Positions 1-6,700 are shown, counted from the first letter of the stretch. The stretch: DNA of 8,267 bases from Nostoc sp. CHAB 5834 (GCA_020829485.1 JAIVFU010000218.1:1-8267); one strand, 5' to 3'. Made by a program: numbers and translations. Notes: generated by a model not told the origin, from the letters alone.

Positions 1-85
1 GAATCACACGCGTTCCATTAATCCAGTAAGTCTTGCTCTGGCTCAACAGCGTGACGCATCCTACAAGCTGTTTATCGATCATCAT
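1..85 (-). CDS. Unrecognised protein, N-terminal part (runs off left edge)
   Basis: An open leftward frame starts with tandem ATG codons (83-85 and 80-82) and stays open to the window edge, giving at least 28 residues beginning MMIDKQLVGC and reading on through SKTYWINGTRV. A strong Shine-Dalgarno sequence, GGGAGA (plus-strand tctccc, 91-96), lies 5 nt before the first ATG. The start lies inside the last codons of the upstream membrane-protein gene, an overlap of 14 nt that is typical of translationally coupled operon genes. I do not recognise the family from this fragment. It is the third gene of the leftward operon. The case rests on the ribosome site, the overlap and the open frame. The fragment is short, so a chance frame cannot be excluded. 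Confidence 0.5.
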   Translation of the reverse strand, partial: MMIDKQLVGCVTLLSQSKTYWINGTRVI

Positions 86-587
86 TCTTGTCTCCCGCAA
101 CACACGCGCTCGTCAAGCTTGCACCCAGAAAGACCGCGATTGCTGCGATCGCGCTTCCTTCAAAAATTTTGGCGTTGTAAATCCATGTGGGTTGATATTC
201 CTCACCTCTGCTTTCTTCAATGCGGTCAAAGCCGTAACAAAAGATAGTACCAACTACCATAAAACCTGTTGTTAGTAAGCTCAGAATTGCTATTTCTGAC
301 ACAGCATCGAGTATGAATGAGCTAATCTTTTTACGCCAAGGAATTACAGGGCGAATGTGCATTACTGGCTTTCGTTCTAGATATGAATGCCACTCTGAAT
401 CAGTAAAATTTGTGGGCTTGTAATCATAGGATTCGTGTTCGTCAAGTAGTTCGACTACTGCTTGGATTGCGTCGCCTAGCGTCACATCTGGGGAATATTC
501 CAGTTGGCTGAACTCTTCTGAATCTCGGATTTCTCTGAGCCAGCGATCTATTGCTTCTAACCTTCGTAATTGATTTTGATTAAGCAT
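72..587 (-). CDS. Hypothetical protein with two membrane segments
   Basis: This 171-residue protein has a charged soluble N-terminal half (about residues 1-88) rich in Glu, Asp and Arg, with helix-like stretches such as RRLEAIDRWLREIRDSEEF. Two hydrophobic segments follow, at about 97-119 and 143-164, separated by a short charged loop (DRIEESRGEE). The tail is short and charged (GDKNDDR). No cleavable signal peptide is visible, so the protein is probably anchored in the membrane with its N-terminal domain in the cytoplasm, since positive residues (WRKK, 84-87) precede the first segment. I do not recognise a family. It lies 50 nt downstream of the 88-aa gene on the same strand and overlaps the next gene at its 3' end, so it is probably co-transcribed with both. 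A GAGAGA sequence (591-596) just before ATG supports the start, although the spacing is short. Confidence 0.7.
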   Translation of the reverse strand: MLNQNQLRRLEAIDRWLREIRDSEEFSQLEYSPDVTLGDAIQAVVELLDEHESYDYKPTNFTDSEWHSYLERKPVMHIRPVIPWRKKISSFILDAVSEIAILSLLTTGFMVVGTIFCYGFDRIEESRGEEYQPTWIYNAKIFEGSAIAAIAVFLGASLTSACVAGDKNDDR

Positions 588-637
588 TATTCTCTCAAAA
601 GGTAGTTCGTTGATTGCTTCTATCGGTGGTGGGTAAC

Positions 638-904
638 TTACAATCTGCTAATTGGTTCATCAAAAGTGAAATCTTCTGCTGGTAAAGATATTTGCGTAAC
701 TACTGTGGGCACTGATTTTGCCAAAGAATCACGTTCATCTATATCAAAGGCTGGTAAAACTTCCCAAGTAGCTTCTAAATGCCTGCCGTACCTGGAAAAC
801 ATCACATTAATTAGCTCTGTTAAACTTGCTAATTTGGTAGTTTTCAAAAGATGTTCGCCCATTTCCAGCGCCGCACCCCTAATCACAACTCGCGCTTGAG
901 CCAT
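638..904 (-). CDS. Hypothetical 88-aa protein, first gene of leftward operon
   Basis: This is a small soluble protein with no membrane segment or signal peptide. The N-terminal half is helix-like with alternating hydrophobic residues (GAALEMGEHLLKTTKLASLTE). The C-terminal third is acidic and proline-containing (PAEDFTFDEPISRL). I do not recognise a family and no catalytic motif is evident. The start is well supported: AAGGA (plus-strand tcctt, 914-918) sits 9 nt before ATG. A frame on the opposite strand covers the same interval but lacks comparable support. The gene faces the divergent control region at 905-1122 and probably leads an operon with the two-TM protein and the gene at the left edge. 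The shared palindrome suggests it is regulated together with the ribbon-helix-helix gene. Confidence 0.65.
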   Translation of the reverse strand: MAQARVVIRGAALEMGEHLLKTTKLASLTELINVMFSRYGRHLEATWEVLPAFDIDERDSLAKSVPTVVTQISLPAEDFTFDEPISRL

Positions 905-971
905 ATTTTTGAGTCCTTAAGTAAGACATTTGCAGACATAACTGTGAGCATGGTTGCATAAGCTTGCCACC

Positions 972-998
972 ATACTAAACTGCGCCTTATTGAGTCAA
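972..998 (-). promoter_or_regulatory. Candidate promoter of the leftward operon
   Basis: On the minus strand, TTGACT (993-998) serves as a -35 and TAGTAT (972-977) as a -10. The spacer is only 15 bp, shorter than ideal. The -35 core is the left arm of the perfect palindrome at 994-1025. Transcription would give a leader of roughly 60 nt before the 88-aa gene. Confidence 0.35.
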
Positions 999-1025
999 CA
1001 AGTAACTAATCAGTTACTTGTTGAC
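994..1025. repeat. Perfect 14-bp inverted repeat, candidate shared operator
   Basis: The left arm GTCAACAAGTAACT (994-1007) and right arm AGTTACTTGTTGAC (1012-1025) are exact reverse complements around the 4-nt centre AATC. The arms contain the hexamer AGTAAC/GTTACT that recurs downstream. Each outer end carries a TTGAC core facing outward, one per strand. The site therefore spans the -35 elements of two divergent promoters. A ribbon-helix-helix gene lies just downstream, and such proteins commonly bind short inverted repeats in their own promoters. As RNA the site could also fold into a stable hairpin, but it is not followed by a U tract, so an operator is more likely than a terminator. Confidence 0.6.
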
Positions 1026-1051
1026 GCTTTATGCGTCATTGATGCTAATAT
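1021..1051 (+). promoter_or_regulatory. Candidate promoter of the ribbon-helix-helix gene
   Basis: TTGACG (1021-1026) and an extended -10, TG-C-TAATAT (1043-1051), are separated by 19 bp. A second small inverted repeat, TGACGC-tttat-GCGTCA (1022-1038), overlaps the -35. The start point would be near 1058, leaving a 65-nt leader that carries several GTTACT-type hexamers. Confidence 0.4.
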
Positions 1052-1060
1052 AACACCATA

Positions 1061-1109
1061 AGTAACTTATTAACGCTAATTAGTTACTAAATTGTTACTT
1101 TTTATTACT
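1061..1109. repeat. Cluster of AGTAAC/GTTACT hexamers upstream of the RHH gene
   Basis: AGTAAC occurs at 1061-1066, and GTTACT at 1083-1088 and 1094-1099, with a one-mismatch ATTACT at 1104-1109. The last three are spaced 11 and 10 bp apart, about one DNA helical turn, so bound proteins would lie on the same face. With the two copies in the palindrome arms this makes six related sites in about 110 bp. The arrangement suits cooperative binding by a ribbon-helix-helix dimer, either as an operator or as a centromere-like partition site. Confidence 0.45.
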
Positions 1110-1122
1110 TTTAGAGCGAGAA

Positions 1123-1362
1123 ATGTACGATGGAGGCGAAAGACAGAATATTCAAATAGAACCAAACGTGAGTAAAAGAGTTAATTTAACCCTTCCTGAT
1201 GTAATTTACGAAGATTTAGAGGCTTGGGCTGAGTATCAAGGTCGTCCAACAGCAAACCTTGCTGCTTACCTGGTCGAATCTGCAATCAGAGAGGCAAAAG
1301 AAAAAGGAGAGTTTCGCATATTGGAGAAAAGCAATAAAGAAACTCAAAACGAAACCTCATGA
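1123..1362 (+). CDS. Ribbon-helix-helix (CopG-like) DNA-binding protein
   Basis: The 79-residue protein has a short variable N-terminus. A ribbon-helix-helix fold follows at about residues 17-60: a beta strand KRVNLTLPD, helix one VIYEDLEAWAEYQG and helix two PTANLAAYLVESAIREAKEKG. The C-terminal tail is charged and polar. The family binds DNA as dimers through the N-terminal strand and usually acts as a repressor of plasmid copy number, partition or antitoxin genes. The operator-like palindrome and hexamer cluster upstream point to autoregulation, possibly together with the divergent operon. The first ATG is preceded only by a weak purine stretch (gagcgagaa). An in-frame GTG at 1168 (residue 16, just before the strand) is an alternative start. 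The stop overlaps the start of the following broken ORF as ATGA. The target is inferred, not shown. Confidence 0.8.
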   Translation: MYDGGERQNIQIEPNVSKRVNLTLPDVIYEDLEAWAEYQGRPTANLAAYLVESAIREAKEKGEFRILEKSNKETQNETS

Positions 1363-1552
1363 TCCAGCAAAGACAAGAAGGACAAATGAATACAAACAGT
1401 AACTCTGCCATCCCTGCCATTACTAAAGCGATCGGCTTGAAATAGCTGACACACTTAATTGGCAGAGAAAACTTTTCCTTGCTGGCGTTAAATGGCGGCT
1501 AACTTATACACCAATCGATGAAATCCGCCTGCTGTTGTCCATGCAGTCCTAG
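1359..1552 (+). pseudogene. Small ORF broken by a one-base frameshift
   Basis: ATG at 1359 overlaps the stop of the ribbon-helix-helix gene (ATGA). The frame reads 28 residues, ending AIPAITKAIGLK, then hits TAG (1443-1445). In the -1 frame, starting at base 1442, reading continues for 36 residues (IADTLNWQRKLFLAG, then VKWRLTYTPIDEIRLLL) to TAG at 1550-1552. That second part has no start codon of its own. One extra A in the run at 1440-1442 would join both into a 64-residue protein with a coding-like composition. This suggests a recent deletion or a sequencing error. Programmed frameshifting looks unlikely because C-TTG-AAA is not a canonical slippery heptamer. The function is unknown; its position suggests co-transcription with the repressor. 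Confidence 0.45.
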
Positions 1553-1583
1553 AAGATAAATTCCATTCGATGAGAGTTTTCTT

Positions 1584-3269
1584 ATGGCAGCAAATGATTT
1601 AAATCCGCAACTTCCATTAATAGTAAATCTCAACTTGATTAATCAAGAAGGTCAGGAAAACATTGACCTCAGTAAATTAATCATAGAAATTGATTCAACT
1701 CTATTTCCTAACCAGGAACAATTTCTAAAAGCTTTACGTAGTCATTTGTTACAGTCTTTCAAAGAAATTCCTGTAACAACTTCCATCAATCTAAGACAAA
1801 TAGAAAACAATTCTTTTGAAAATGCCGAAGATGAATTATATCCTCCGGTTCCAAAATCTCAAACTGAGAAATGTCAAAATAGTATTCAGGAAAACGAAAG
1901 TTATTTTGAAACTCCAGCTAATTCCATCCCAAATACTTCAATCACAGTTAGACAATCAAAATTATTTAAGTCCCAAGACTTTGAAGCTATTCCAACAGCA
2001 GCACTTATGTTTTCCAGTATTGACTCTCAAATCAAAAAAGAATTGTGGAAGCAAAATGAAGATGGGATAGCCTACTTACAACATAGAGCTAAGGGCGATT
2101 CTCAAAACTTCATTGAGCATTATATTGCCAACCCCGGTGATATTTCCATGCTCCCTTGGGATGAAGCACTACAAATCATTGATAAATTTGGGTTTAACAG
2201 CGCCAAACTGCACTTAATCTTTGCTGCCTATGCAATGAAACAGGAAAGACCGTGGGAAAGCTTATTTATTCTCAATGCCAGCGACTTGATAAAAGATATG
2301 GGTTGGGATCAGCGAACTGATTTACCCAAACATAAAAAACTCTCAGAAATAGCCAAAACTGCGTTTGCATTAGATTGTTTATTAGTTAAAGCAGTATGGA
2401 TAGAAGGTAGGAACAAAAAAGGTGGAATAAATGCTAGTACCCCTGTAGGTCGAATGTGGAACATTACAGTTGTGCCCTATGGTCAGATAAATTTACAAGG
2501 GAAAATAGAAGAACCTAATGAAGTTCAGTTAATTATTCAACCCGGTGCTTGGACTCAACATTTTTTGAACAGAGCAGGAGCAAAATCAAGGGACGCTTTA
2601 TATCAGTTTGGCTACTTAGCCCAACAAGTTTTGAAAATTGATCCCTACCACGATGAACTCGCGCTAAGGCTGGCTATATATCTAACATTAGATAGTCGAA
2701 TTCGCCTTGATGGAAATTACAAACTACAGGAGCTATTAGAAATTGCATTTGTCAAACCGATTATAGATAAAGCTCGATTAGATCGCCGCCGAGCCTATGA
2801 CTTAAAACAGCACTGGGATAGTGCCATAAAGCTACTACTAAAACTGGGCTGGCAGATTGCATTTGACCCCGAAACTTACCCCGAAGAGCTAAGACCAGAC
2901 TCCAAGCATAAGAAACCTAAAGGCTACCTTGATAAGCTGTTGGATGCAAAACTCACCATCAAACCCCCAACCCCTATCCCGGAACTTATAGCATCCAAGG
3001 CCAAACTCACGGTTGAACGATCGCAATTGAAAGTTAAACCCAAAGTAGAACAGTTACAGCCCAAAGCCAACCCCACACAGGAACAACACATCAGCTTGAC
3101 TAGCAGTCAAGTTAAAAAAGCACGTATTGCAAAAGGCTGGTCGCAAGCGAAACTGGCTGGTTTTCTCGGCGTATCTCAAAACCTTATTTCCCTGATTGAA
3201 CGGGGTGAGCGCACCTTCAATCCACAGCTAGCCACCCAGATCGAAACGCTTCTGAATATCCAAGACTAA
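1584..3269 (+). CDS. Plasmid DNA-binding protein, probable Rep-type, with C-terminal XRE HTH
   Basis: The protein has 561 residues. Residues 1-150 are acidic and low in complexity. A central folded region (about 155-435) resembles paired winged-helix units. One is around 225-300, with helices DLIKDMG and SEIAKTAFALDCLLVKAVWIEG and a strand pair MWNITVVPYG. The other is around 355-430, with ELALRLAIYLTLD and HWDSAIKLLLKLGWQIAFD. This layout recalls plasmid replication initiators, but the match is by shape and not by a diagnostic motif. A basic, proline-rich linker (about 440-500) joins it to an XRE/Cro-type helix-turn-helix at 508-559, with SQAKLAGFLGVSQNLISLIERGER as recognition core. It lies immediately upstream of the iterons, so binding there or regulating rep is likely. 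The ATG at 1584 has a weak GAGAG (1572-1576) before it. A regulator that is not an initiator remains possible. Confidence 0.7.
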   Translation: MAANDLNPQLPLIVNLNLINQEGQENIDLSKLIIEIDSTLFPNQEQFLKALRSHLLQSFKEIPVTTSINLRQIENNSFENAEDELYPPVPKSQTEKCQNSIQENESYFETPANSIPNTSITVRQSKLFKSQDFEAIPTAALMFSSIDSQIKKELWKQNEDGIAYLQHRAKGDSQNFIEHYIANPGDISMLPWDEALQIIDKFGFNSAKLHLIFAAYAMKQERPWESLFILNASDLIKDMGWDQRTDLPKHKKLSEIAKTAFALDCLLVKAVWIEGRNKKGGINASTPVGRMWNITVVPYGQINLQGKIEEPNEVQLIIQPGAWTQHFLNRAGAKSRDALYQFGYLAQQVLKIDPYHDELALRLAIYLTLDSRIRLDGNYKLQELLEIAFVKPIIDKARLDRRRAYDLKQHWDSAIKLLLKLGWQIAFDPETYPEELRPDSKHKKPKGYLDKLLDAKLTIKPPTPIPELIASKAKLTVERSQLKVKPKVEQLQPKANPTQEQHISLTSSQVKKARIAKGWSQAKLAGFLGVSQNLISLIERGERTFNPQLATQIETLLNIQD

Positions 3270-3278
3270 GTATTATTA

Positions 3279-3291
3279 CTCTAGATTTCCC
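3279..3291. repeat. Degenerate outlying iteron
   Basis: CTCTAGATTTCCC matches the first 13 bases of the iteron (CTCTAGAATCCCC) at 11 positions. It lies 10 bp after the stop codon of the 561-aa gene and 137 bp before the main array. It may be a secondary binding site or a decayed copy. Confidence 0.35.
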
Positions 3292-3343
3292 AACTACGAG
3301 TTGATGATCGGCTGTGGTTGGCTGGTTTTCTGTTGCAGTCTTG

Positions 3344-3368
3344 TTTTAAAAAAAATAATTCAAAAAAT
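3344..3368. other. AT-rich stretch, candidate DNA unwinding element
   Basis: All 25 bases from 3344 are A or T except one C (3361). The stretch lies about 50 bp upstream of the iterons, where many iteron origins have their duplex-opening region. This is inferred from position and composition only. Confidence 0.35.
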
Positions 3369-3415
3369 TGGCTTTAAAGCTTTGCCCTGTAAGGCTTTGG
3401 CTCTTAAAACAAAGG

Positions 3416-3478
3416 CTCTAGAATCCCCGGACAAAAACTCTAGAATCCCCGGACAAAAACTCTAGAATCCCCGGACAA
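3416..3478. repeat. Three tandem 22-bp iterons
   Basis: The unit CTCTAGAATCCCCGGAC followed by AAAAA occurs head-to-tail at 3416-3437 and 3438-3459. A third copy (3460-3478) is identical over its first 19 bases. The 22-bp period is two helical turns, so proteins bound to each copy would sit on the same DNA face. Head-to-tail iterons just upstream of a rep gene are the hallmark of initiator binding sites that also regulate copy number. Likely binders are the 1178-aa replication protein or the XRE-domain protein; the sequence alone does not say which. Confidence 0.8.
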
Positions 3479-3529
3479 TCCATTTTTGAAATTCTTGCTG
3501 CATAAGGGTTGTAGCCTCTTAAAACAGCC

Positions 3530-3555
3530 CTGATTAATTAGATTAATTAGATCAG
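3530..3555. repeat. AT-rich 9-bp tandem repeat within an imperfect palindrome
   Basis: GATTAATTA occurs twice in tandem (3532-3540 and 3541-3549). The block is bounded by CTGAT (3530-3534) and ATCAG (3551-3555), which are reverse complements. It could be a second melting-prone element of the origin or a weak hairpin in the rep leader. Confidence 0.4.
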
Positions 3556-3584
3556 TTTTGCCTAGTGGTTTTGGCCAATCTGGC

Positions 3585-3612
3585 ATTATTTCCTGGTGTC
3601 CAAAAATGTCAA
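3585..3612 (-). promoter_or_regulatory. Near-consensus promoter antisense to rep leader
   Basis: On the minus strand a perfect -35, TTGACA (3607-3612), is followed after 16 bp by AATAAT (3585-3590), five of six bases of a consensus -10. An A/T-rich segment lies upstream. The start would be near 3578, with transcription running toward the iterons, away from rep. No leftward gene with a credible start lies ahead of it, so a noncoding antisense RNA that pairs with the rep transcript is the best reading. I saw no clear terminator, so the 3' end cannot be placed. Confidence 0.5.
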
Positions 3613-3700
3613 AAACTTTTTTGGCTACTGAAAACTTTAAGCTGCCCTCAAACCTTACTTCCCACAATAAGCACCCTGACGTGTACCAACAGAGGGGGTA

Positions 3701-3739
3701 ATGGCTGATAAGCGGCGGTTTCCTAGAAGGAGTAACTAA
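3701..3739 (+). CDS. Short leader peptide ORF upstream of rep (12 aa)
   Basis: The ORF encodes MADKRRFPRRSN and has a strong ribosome site, GAGGGGG (3692-3698), just before its ATG. It ends in TAA (3737-3739), followed at once by a second in-frame TAA (3740-3742) and the rep ATG (3743). The ribosome site of rep, AAGGAG (3727-3732), lies inside the leader's AGA-AGG-AGT codons. It can pair weakly with the adjacent TCCT (3721-3724). Translating the leader would open this small hairpin and bring ribosomes to the rep start, as in plasmids whose rep translation is coupled to a leader peptide. CCCTC at 3645-3649 could pair with GAGGG of the leader's own ribosome site. Four of the twelve residues are Arg, two of them in adjacent AGA-AGG codons. 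It is too short to be certain. Confidence 0.45.
   Translation: MADKRRFPRRSN
3727..3732 (+). promoter_or_regulatory. Ribosome binding site of rep, inside leader ORF
   Basis: AAGGAG lies 10 nt before the rep ATG. It overlaps the short hairpin TCCT-aga-AGGA (3721-3731) and leader codons, which makes rep initiation likely to depend on leader translation. Confidence 0.55.
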
Positions 3740-3742
3740 TAA

Positions 3743-6700
3743 ATGACAAACCCCGTAGTTGAGAGCAGAAGAACGGCGCTATCAGGGAAAAAATCTATTT
3801 ACGATAGCGCGTTTTTACCCCCAGTCATACCTAGTAATAAAATCAAGTTTGCATTTAATGCCACAGGCAGAAATAAAGACTGGGACTTTAAGAAACTTGC
3901 CGCCAACTTTCAAGATACAGAAGGCACAATAGAGGATGTCCAGGAACATATTAAAGCAGGTCACGCCATCTGTGCTGGCTTGTTGGATGGTAAATGGCGC
4001 AGTAAGGCTAATGTCATCGGTTCTCAGTGGCTACTACTCGACATCGATAATTCTGATGTTGCCCGTGATGAGGATGGCAAGCCAATTAAGGATGATTTCG
4101 GCAATTCCATCAAGGTTTACGATCCGCAACTAACCATCTCAGAAGCCCTAGCCCACCCCTTCATTAAAAAACACTGTGCTTTAATTTACACCACTGCTAG
4201 TCATAAACCAGAATGGCATAAATTCCGGTTGGTTTTCCTTCTCCCCGAATATGTCCAAGGCGCTGATACTGTAGAAGCTTGTACGCGCTTCCTCATGCAG
4301 CAGTTACCGCATGATCCAGCTTGTAAGGATGCAAGTCGTGTTTTCTACGGCAGCACAGAGGCAGAATTCCCCCTAGTCAACCCTGAAGCCACTTTACCAG
4401 CAGAATGGATTCAGGAAGCGATTGCGATCGCGCAAATTGAGCGTGTTGAGTATCAGCAAAGAATTCAAGAAATTGAGTCACGGCGTAAAGAGTGGCGTGA
4501 GGTTTCTATCATTAAAGGCTGGGACATTGACCAGCTAATCCAGAACGCGCTTTCATTCATCCCACCGCGCACCCCAGGAAGCGGCAATTATGACGAATGC
4601 CGTCAGGTGTTGATGGCGCTGGTTAATCATTATGGGGCATCAGAAGCGGAAATCATCGCCGAACAGTGGTCGCCCAGTATCAAAGGCTCAACTTGGAACA
4701 TCCACGCTAAGATTCGCAGTTTTAGACGTGGGGGAATTACTCTAGGCACACTGTTTCACATTGCCAAACAGTATGGCTTTCGCTTCCCTCAACGGCAGTA
4801 TGAACCATACCAGCCTAAAGGACTAATTAACCGTGAACAGTGGGAACTAGGGCGAGTCAGAGAGGACTTAAGCAGCTTCCAAAATTTATTAAAGCAAGCG
4901 ATCGCGCCAATTGCTTCAATATTTAAAGGATTTAAAGCGCCCCCATCGCCGCCGCCCGAACCCGAAATTAACACGCCTCTGCCCAATATAATTATCTATC
5001 AAAGGGGCAATATACCATTCAAAACCGACATTACAGGCGATATTTCTATCTCTTGCCAGCCAGAAGAACATATCACCGCATGGGTAGAGGCCGTATCCAA
5101 AGGCTGGACACAAATTTTAGATAATTCCCACCCAGGACTAGGTAAGTCTTACAACGCGGGGCAACTGACAGCGACCTTATTCGGTGTTGATAAACTAATT
5201 TACCAGGATGCCAACCACAGAAACCCATCCACACTGCCCATTGAGACGAATTTTGTTGACTTACCAGTGCGGCACAACGGCTTTAAACTAGATCCTACGC
5301 GCAAAACTCCTCTAGGTGAGGACTTTAAACTGTGGACTCAAGCTGGTGAAACTGCCGACACTGATGCTAATTGTCACAGAACTTATTTATTTGGTGCATT
5401 CCGTGATAAAAACTTTAATAGTTTAGATTTTGAAGAGAGCGGCATCAGCCCCATCTGCGGCGGTTGTTCCCTTAAGAATCAGTGCCGTTTCGCTGAAGGG
5501 AACGGTTTTGGCTTCCGCTTTCAAAAGCGCACAGTTATTCAAAATTACTCCGAACTCAGAGCGCACCCAGACTCTACACCAGTTACCTTAACTAACGCTG
5601 CTGACCAAACTTTCACTGTTGGGCGGTTATGGGAAGAAGCTGGTACACTCATCAAGCCCGTGCGTAATGTTGATGTGAACCGAGGCGATTTTGAAACTAC
5701 TGTCGGCAAGCTGCTACTGTTAGAACCAAATCTTCTATCACAGCTGCAACCTGCACTAAAAGTTTTACACCAACTGCTTACTCAGCAAATTAAACCGAAT
5801 GACCGCTACGGCTTTGATGATGCCAGCATCCGAGCGCTGCTGCCCCCTTTCCCCACAGGCTTAGATATCGAAGCGATTCAGCAAGCCTCAGAACCTGATT
5901 TAACTTTCTTAGAAGACTTGGACTCAATTGATATTACCCAAGATAAACAACTCAAAAAAAGTTCTGCGGCTCGTTATGCTGCCAAAAAGGTAGTTAAAGA
6001 CAGCGCACGAACGGCAGGCAGGGAGTTTCTTGACTTGCCTAATTACTGGTTGCCTGACTTTCTCGAAGCTTGGAAAGGTGATGGTAGTTTTCAATCTCAA
6101 TGGGGTGTACTCAGCATTCACCGCCGAAATCCCAAACATACTGAATTGGCCCACTCTGCCAAATTTAATATTTACCTTGATGCCACTTTCAAATTCCAGC
6201 AATTGAAATTGAAACTGGGCATCGATGAGCCTGTGTTAGTCATTGAGCAACAACGCCCAGACTACGAAAATTTAAAAGTGGTCAACGTTACTGGGCTGGG
6301 TAAACTGCCCAAAAATCGCTCTCTTCCACTTAGCGCTCGTGTTAATGCCCTCAAAGAAACCTTGAAAAAACTCTGCCCCAACCTTGGCATTATCGATTGG
6401 AAACAGATTGCATCCCTTGCCGAGGGGCGCACAGAATACGGTCACTTTGTCGATGGGCGTGGTGTTAATCGCTTTAGTGAGTGTGATGCGATCGCAAGTT
6501 TCGGCATTCCTTACCAAAACATCGGTGTTTTAGCAGCACAATATCAGGTGATGACTGGTGAAAGGGTCAACCTGGAAGATAAAAACAGCAGTTTCCAAAA
6601 GTATCTCACAGACCTGATCCGTGCAGAAATTATACAAGAGATTGGGCGATTACGCGCTCATCGTCGCCCCAATGTGGAGCTAACATTCTACTTCTGCGCT

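Larger units (their letters stand above)
3270..3742. other. Putative replication origin and rep leader region
   Basis: This 473-bp stretch between the two large replication genes has no long gene. It holds, in order: a degenerate iteron (3279-3291), an AT-rich stretch (3344-3368), three 22-bp iterons (3416-3478), AT-rich 9-bp repeats within an imperfect palindrome (3530-3555), a leftward promoter (3585-3612) and a short leader ORF (3701-3739). The sequence CTCTTAAAACA occurs on both sides of the iterons, at 3401-3411 and 3516-3526. Iterons next to an AT-rich segment and a rep gene are the usual layout of an iteron-type origin. I found no convincing sense promoter for rep. Confidence 0.6.

Noticed and set aside
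33..275. Rightward 80-aa frame opposite the membrane-protein gene
   Set aside because: It is antisense to a better supported gene, has a cysteine-rich irregular composition and no ribosome site.
666..899. Rightward 77-aa frame opposite the 88-aa gene
   Set aside because: It is antisense to a gene with a clear AAGGA ribosome site at the proper distance, and has no comparable support.
1436..1445. Programmed -1 frameshift site in the broken small ORF
   Set aside because: The sequence C-TTG-AAA before the TAG does not allow both tRNAs to re-pair after slipping, so a simple mutation or read error is more likely.
3416..3478. CRISPR array
   Set aside because: The three repeats abut head-to-tail with no spacers, and no cas genes are present. 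They fit iterons.
3440..3667. Leftward 75-aa reading frame across the iterons
   Set aside because: It starts with TTG, has no ribosome site, and its end is translated iteron sequence. The antisense promoter lies inside it. It is probably not a gene.
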